Shown: piece after piece, positions 41,509 through 45,541 of the stretch
Layout of the letters: the number at the start of each line of letters is the position of its first letter
Numbering within the stretch: position 1 is the first letter of the stretch
Assembly (NCBI GenBank): GCA_015711795.1
Contig: JACVJC010000019.1
Span: forward strand, 1 to 45,541
Origin: Candidatus Geothermocultor quzhuomuensis
GTDB taxonomy: Bacteria; Actinomycetota; Aquicultoria; Geothermocultorales; Geothermocultoraceae
DNA length: 45,541 nucleotides
Direction of reading: 5' to 3'
Notes under the pieces: generated by a model
The model's database searches: none
Seen by the model: only the letters and a program-made list of their open reading frames with translations
What the model was told of the DNA's origin: nothing
Position numbers and translations under genes: made by a program

Positions 41509-43491
41509 ATGCTTAAAAAGTTTTGGAAATTTTTTGAAGCTTTTCAAAGTATTTTTATCGGGATGGGGATAACTTTTAAGTATTTAACAAGTAAAGCTGT
41601 AACTTTTCAATATCCTGACCAAAAGAGACCCATTTCTCTCCGCTGGCGAGGCCTTTTGGCTCTTAAAGGTTTTATGGGAGAAACTCCACATCAGTTGTTA
41701 AGAGAAAGTGGGGCTGAGCCTCAAACTTATAAAGCTTATGTTCACAAAAGACTAAAGGAAGATACCCTACCCCACTGCACCGGCGCTTGTCCAGCAAATG
41801 TTGATGTTTCAGGTCAAAATGCATTAGTAGCTGAGGGTAAGTATCTAGAGGCTTTTGAAATTGTTCAAGAGAGAAATATTTTACCTGGTGTTTTAGGTCG
41901 AATTTGCCATCATCCTTGCGAAGGAAGATGTCGGCGTGGTTATTATGACGAGCCTGTATCAATAAAATTTCTTCACAGGTTTATTGCTGAAGAGGCTAGA
42001 AAAACTAGAAGGAAAAATAACCCTAAATTAAAAAGGGAGCTAAAGAAGAGGGAGGAAAAAGTAGCAATTATTGGTTCTGGACCTTCTGGATTAGCGGCTG
42101 CCTTTGATTTAGCTAAGGAAGGCTATCAAGTTACCATTTTTGAGAAGCAAAAATTTCCTGGAGGAATGTTAGCAATTGGAGTCCCCTTATATCGTTTACC
42201 TCGGGATGTTCTTCTTTTTGATATCGAGAGAGTCAAAGGTTTAGGGGTGGAGATAAGAACAGGTGTTGAGGTTGGTAAGGATTTAACGATCAAAGATTTA
42301 AAGAAGCAAGGTTTCAAGGCAATCTTAATTGCCGTTGGTTTGCAAGTTAGCAGAAGTCTCCCTATACCTGGCATTGACCTTGATGGAGTTCTCTTAGCTG
42401 TTCCTTTTTTGAAAGCTGTTAATTCTGGAGAGAAAGTAAAAATAGGTAAGGATGTGATTGTTATTGGAGGGGGAAATGTCGCTGTTGATGTGGCTCGGTG
42501 CGCTCGGCGAGTTGGAGCTGAGAAAGTCAAGATGGTTTGTCTTGAGGCAAGACATGAAATGCCAGCCTTTCCATGGGAAATAGAAGAATCTTTGGAGGAA
42601 GGAATTGAAATTCATTGTTCCTGGGGTCCGAAGCAAATTTTAGGAAAGGATGGTAGGGTAGTGGGCTTAGAGGTTAAAGAGTGTACAGCTGTTTTTGATG
42701 CCCAAGGGAGATTTGCTCCAACTTTTTGCGAGGAGCATACCAAAGTTGTTGAGGGTGATACTGTTATTTTAGCAATTGGACAAGCTTCTGACCTTTCTTT
42801 AGTTGAAGGAACAGAAATAAAGCTGAATGAGAGGAGACAGCTCATTTTTGATAAGGTTACATTAGAAACAACTGAAACTGGTGTTTTTGCTTGCGGAGAG
42901 GTGACAACAGGTCCGAGTACAGCAATTGGTTCTATTGCCACTGGGCATGAGGCAGCTATTTCAATTAGCCGCTTCTTAAGGGGTGAGGATTTAAGAAAGG
43001 GTCGTTTACCAGCAATAAATTTAGAAGAATTTGAGGAGTATCCTCAGGTAGATTTAGAAGATATTGAGGAAGAGCGACTGAGACCAAGACCAGTAAAGCT
43101 TTCAGTTGAAGAAAGAATCGATAACTTTAAGGAAATAGAATTAGGTTTTAAAGAAAAGGTTGCTGTTAAGGAAGCACTTCGCTGCTTAAGGTGCTACAGC
43201 GAAAAGTGTGTTGGCTGTACCTTTTGTGCCCGCACATGCCCTGATTTTTGTATTGAAGTGGAAAGAACAAGGGATGGCAAGAGAGTTGCTAAGTACCAAA
43301 TCGAGATGGGTAAATGCATGTTCTGTGGTTTGTGCTCCGAGCAATGTCCAACTAGATCTTTAGTTATGACACCTCAACATGAATTAGCTTTTTATCAAAA
43401 AGAACTTTTGGAATACGATAAAGAAAAATTGTTAAGAAGTGAAAAAGGATACGCATTTAAAGAAAAAGAGAAGGAGAGAAAATATGCCTAG
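41509..43491 (+). CDS. nuoI: NuoI split by an inserted GltD-type FAD/NAD(P)H oxidoreductase
   Basis: 660 residues against ~150-200 for NuoI. Residues 1-55 match the NuoI N-terminus (membrane-contacting helix, then TFQYPDQKRPISLRWRG). Residues about 60-562 form a full glutamate-synthase-beta-type module. They hold Fe-S ligand Cys (C90, C94, C133, C137, C141) and an FAD Rossmann motif from V185 (IIGSGPSG). A second nucleotide motif starts at V316 (IVIGGGNVAVD) and an FAD-closing GVFACGE at 458. C559-x2-C562 ends this module. Residues about 565-660 are the NuoI ferredoxin domain with two [4Fe-4S] sets, C567-C570-C573-C577 and C603-C606-C609-C613, and the normal NuoI tail (HELAFYQKELLEYDKEKLL). 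The frame is continuous and in register with nuoH before and nuoJ after. It probably accepts NAD(P)H electrons and passes them to N6a/N6b and NuoB. The donor preference is not visible. Confidence 0.93.
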   Translation: MLKKFWKFFEAFQSIFIGMGITFKYLTSKAVTFQYPDQKRPISLRWRGLLALKGFMGETPHQLLRESGAEPQTYKAYVHKRLKEDTLPHCTGACPANVDVSGQNALVAEGKYLEAFEIVQERNILPGVLGRICHHPCEGRCRRGYYDEPVSIKFLHRFIAEEARKTRRKNNPKLKRELKKREEKVAIIGSGPSGLAAAFDLAKEGYQVTIFEKQKFPGGMLAIGVPLYRLPRDVLLFDIERVKGLGVEIRTGVEVGKDLTIKDLKKQGFKAILIAVGLQVSRSLPIPGIDLDGVLLAVPFLKAVNSGEKVKIGKDVIVIGGGNVAVDVARCARRVGAEKVKMVCLEARHEMPAFPWEIEESLEEGIEIHCSWGPKQILGKDGRVVGLEVKECTAVFDAQGRFAPTFCEEHTKVVEGDTVILAIGQASDLSLVEGTEIKLNERRQLIFDKVTLETTETGVFACGEVTTGPSTAIGSIATGHEAAISISRFLRGEDLRKGRLPAINLEEFEEYPQVDLEDIEEERLRPRPVKLSVEERIDNFKEIELGFKEKVAVKEALRCLRCYSEKCVGCTFCARTCPDFCIEVERTRDGKRVAKYQIEMGKCMFCGLCSEQCPTRSLVMTPQHELAFYQKELLEYDKEKLLRSEKGYAFKEKEKERKYA

Positions 43492-43975
43492 TTCAATTGA
43501 GATAGTAATTTTTTCTTTTTTAGCAATCTCAGGTATTGTCTCAAGTTTTTTGGCGGTGACCGGAAGAAATCTTTTCCGTTCTTTCCTTTTTTTTGGCTAT
43601 TTCCTTTTGAGTGTAGCAGGTTTTTACTTTCTTTTAAAGGCAGATTTTATTGCTATGGTTCAAATTATTGTTTATGTTGGGGGTATTCTTGTTCTTATCT
43701 TATTTTTTCTGATGCTCACTCCAAAACTAGCAAGTGAGGAACTGAAAGAGGTAAGATTAAAGGTTTCTTCTATTTTTTTGAGCCTTTTCTTTTTTGGCTT
43801 ACTTGTTTCGGTTCTTTCTAAAATGGCTCCAACTGTAATAGAAAAAGACAGATTTCCGGATGTGTTAACCTTGAGCAAGATACTTTTAACTAAATTTTCT
43901 TTACCTTTTGAGGTTGCTGGGGTTATTTTACTCGTTGCCCTAGTCGGAGTTGTTGTTCTCATTGGGGGGGAATAA
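43484..43975 (+). CDS. nuoJ: Complex I subunit J
   Basis: 163 residues with five membrane helices. It has the family's RNLFRSFLFFGYFLLSVAGFYF stretch in parts and the helix VQIIVYVGGILVLILF, the conserved TM3 with its pi-bulge region. ATG 43484 follows AAGGAGAG and overlaps the nuoI stop by eight bases; an upstream in-frame GTG is inside nuoI and not used. It belongs to the membrane arm. Confidence 0.94.
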   Translation: MPSSIEIVIFSFLAISGIVSSFLAVTGRNLFRSFLFFGYFLLSVAGFYFLLKADFIAMVQIIVYVGGILVLILFFLMLTPKLASEELKEVRLKVSSIFLSLFFFGLLVSVLSKMAPTVIEKDRFPDVLTLSKILLTKFSLPFEVAGVILLVALVGVVVLIGGE

Positions 43976-43976
43976 C

Positions 43977-44297
43977 GTGATACCATTATCTTGGTATTTA
44001 TTTTTAGGAGCTATCTTTTTTTCTTTTGGTCTTTATGGCATTTTGACTAGGCGAAACATCATTAGCATATTAGTCTCAATTGAGATTATGTTTAATGCTG
44101 CTAATTTAAATTTTGTTGCTTTTTCCCGCTACTTCCCTTTAAAATCAATTGGCGACCAAACAACAGGTCCAATCTTTGCTCTTTTTGTTGTTACTGTAGC
44201 GGTTGCTGAAATAGCTATTGGTTTGGCTTTAATCTTAATTGCTTATAGTAAGTTAGGAACTATTAATATTGGTGAAATAAAACTAATGAAAGGCTAA
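43977..44297 (+). CDS. nuoK: Complex I subunit K
   Basis: 106 residues with three membrane helices. The two conserved membrane glutamates are in SIEIMFNAANLNFV and VAVAEIAIGLALI, used in proton transfer. GTG 43977 is two bases after the nuoJ stop; a G-run ending at 43970 serves as ribosome site. Earlier in-frame ATG lies within nuoJ. Very similar in length to other NuoK. Confidence 0.96.
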   Translation: MIPLSWYLFLGAIFFSFGLYGILTRRNIISILVSIEIMFNAANLNFVAFSRYFPLKSIGDQTTGPIFALFVVTVAVAEIAIGLALILIAYSKLGTINIGEIKLMKG

Positions 44298-44307
44298 GGG
44301 GGTTAAG

Positions 44308-45541
44308 TTGACTTCATTTGGTTGGTTAGTGCTAATTTTCCCTTTTATTTCATTTATTATCTTAGTTTTTCTAGGCAAAAAACTTCCTCGAGGTGGGGCA
44401 TTTCTCTCTATCTTAGCTGTTTTTTTCTCTTTCCTTTTATCTCTCTTAATCTTAATTGATGTGGCTGGGGGGGCAAGATTTTATAATTCTATTACTTGGC
44501 TTTCAATTGAAGGCCTTCATCTTAAAATGGGAGTTACCATTGACCCTCTTGCTTCCCTGATGTTAGTTGTTGTTTCTTTTATTTCCCTTCTCGTTCAGAT
44601 TTATTCCCTTTCCTATATGGCAGGGGAAGTGAGATTTTCCTGGTATTATGCTTGTCTTTCACTTTTTTCCGCTGCTATGCTTGGGCTTGTTTTGTCCAAT
44701 AATTACCTTCAAATGTATATGTTTTGGGAATTAGTTGGTTTATGCTCTTATCTTTTAATTGGTTTTTGGTATGAAAAAAAAGAAGCTTCAGCAGCAGCAA
44801 AGAAAGCTTTTATCACAACGAGAATTGGAGACGTTGGTTTTCTTCTCGGTATTTTACTTTTATTTTATGTCACAGGAACCTTCGACATGAAAACAATCTT
44901 TGATGCTAAACTCCTTTCACCTGTAGCTACCATTGCCTCTTTGCTCCTTTTCTCAGGAGCAGTTGGCAAAAGTGCTCAATTTCCCTTACATGTTTGGTTA
45001 CCTGATGCCATGGAAGGCCCCACTCCAGTATCGGCTTTAATCCATGCGGCTACCATGGTTGCTGCTGGTGTCTACCTGGTTGCCCGAAGTTACCCACTCT
45101 TTTCAGCTTCACCCCTTGCCTTACAAATAGTTGCTATTATTGGGACAATAACTGCTTTAATGGCAGCTACTATTGCCATTACGATGAGAGACATTAAAAA
45201 AATCTTAGCTTACTCAACCATTTCCCAACTTGGCTACATGATGCTTGGACTGGGAGTAGGAGGGATGGTTGCTTCCATCTTTCATTTAATGACCCATGCT
45301 TTCTTTAAAGCTTTACTTTTCTTAGGAGCAGGAAGCGTCATCCATGCCACCCATACCAACGATATCTTTGAGATGGGAGGATTAGCCAAAAAGATGAAGA
45401 TAACTACTTTCACTTTTATCTTAGGTGCCTTATCTTTATCTGGCATTCCTCCTTTAGCTGGATTCTTCTCTAAAGATGAGATAATAACTGCTGCCTTTCA
45501 TTCCCATAACTACCTCATCTTTTTGATTGCTTTATTTGTTG
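44308..45541 (+). CDS. nuoL: Complex I subunit L, 5' part (runs off the right edge)
   Basis: At least 411 residues read from TTG 44308 (AAGGGGG upstream) to the window end with no stop. It has the antiporter-like features of NuoL/ND5: FWELVGLCSYLLIGFWYE, the segment VGKSAQFPLHVWLPDAMEGP, TPVSALIHAATMVAAGVYL and KILAYSTISQLGYM. The full gene should be about 600-650 residues. It pumps protons in the distal membrane arm. nuoM and nuoN are expected beyond the edge. Confidence 0.96.
   Translation, partial: MTSFGWLVLIFPFISFIILVFLGKKLPRGGAFLSILAVFFSFLLSLLILIDVAGGARFYNSITWLSIEGLHLKMGVTIDPLASLMLVVVSFISLLVQIYSLSYMAGEVRFSWYYACLSLFSAAMLGLVLSNNYLQMYMFWELVGLCSYLLIGFWYEKKEASAAAKKAFITTRIGDVGFLLGILLLFYVTGTFDMKTIFDAKLLSPVATIASLLLFSGAVGKSAQFPLHVWLPDAMEGPTPVSALIHAATMVAAGVYLVARSYPLFSASPLALQIVAIIGTITALMAATIAITMRDIKKILAYSTISQLGYMMLGLGVGGMVASIFHLMTHAFFKALLFLGAGSVIHATHTNDIFEMGGLAKKMKITTFTFILGALSLSGIPPLAGFFSKDEIITAAFHSHNYLIFLIALFV

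Noticed and set aside
42126-42941. Long - strand open frames inside the NuoI fusion gene
   Set aside because: The + strand frame has full cofactor motifs; the - strand products are low-complexity shadows.
41509-43491. Reading the 660-residue protein simply as a glutamate synthase small subunit
   Set aside because: The first 55 residues and the last ~95 match NuoI closely, and the gene sits exactly at the nuoI position in the operon.
1-45541. tRNA, rRNA, integrase, transposase or prophage genes
   Set aside because: No cloverleaf, rRNA stretch or DDE/tyrosine-recombinase motif was found when reading the intergenic regions and main frames.

Overview
The window is AT-rich bacterial DNA with strong AGGAGG-type ribosome binding sites and several GTG and TTG starts. 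I saw no rRNA, tRNA, CRISPR array, phage gene or transposase. It looks like a Gram-positive-type lineage, possibly a deep-branching, uncultivated actinobacterial group. The reasons are two proteins ending in triple CWB2 (cell-wall-binding repeat 2) modules, a YerB/DUF3048 protein, a CPBP protease, and a zinc metalloprotease of the family tied to coenzyme F420 biosynthesis. This placement is an inference; no marker gene here fixes it.

Region 1 (1-17.8 kb) is a cell-surface locus. A giant secreted-type protein of at least 4191 residues, incomplete at the left edge, carries three different tandem-repeat blocks, a calcium-type beta-propeller, an FN3 domain and three CWB2 repeats. A second CWB2 protein, a D-glucuronyl C5-epimerase-like protein and an O-antigen ligase-like polymerase/ligase with TPRs follow. 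CWB2 modules bind anionic wall polymers in characterised bacteria, so the last two genes may make or modify the polymer that the first two bind.

Region 2 (17.8-28 kb) is mixed: CutA, a sugar-phosphate-isomerase-like TIM barrel, an OmpR-family response regulator with its histidine kinase, and a convergent pair of small secreted proteins of unknown function. Then come an LsrF/DhnA-type class I aldolase with a zinc alcohol dehydrogenase, a DUF488 protein, a B12-binding radical SAM protein and a CPBP membrane protease. Similar TGTTAAA-centred palindromes lie upstream of the two-component genes and of the secreted pair.

Region 3 (28-33.8 kb) is a purine biosynthesis cluster: purM, a PfkB kinase, a purN-like formyltransferase, a HAD-like protein resembling archaeal EhaR-type proteins, and purH.

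Region 4 (34-37.7 kb) holds a lipoprotein, the F420-associated-type metalloprotease, the DUF3048 protein and a small membrane protein, with several unexplained palindromes and hairpins between genes.

Region 5 (37.9 kb to the right edge) is a respiratory complex I operon: nuoA-B-C-D-H-I-J-K-L, open at the right end. nuoE, nuoF and nuoG are absent from their usual place between nuoD and nuoH. The nuoI gene is split by an in-frame insertion of a complete GltD-type FAD/NAD(P)H oxidoreductase module, giving a 660-residue protein. This suggests a complex I whose electron input runs through a flavoprotein built into NuoI. The operon promoter (TTGATA, 17 bp, TACAAT) is overlapped by an inverted repeat with the geometry of a Rex (NADH/NAD+ sensor) operator. 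This is the most interesting system in the window.
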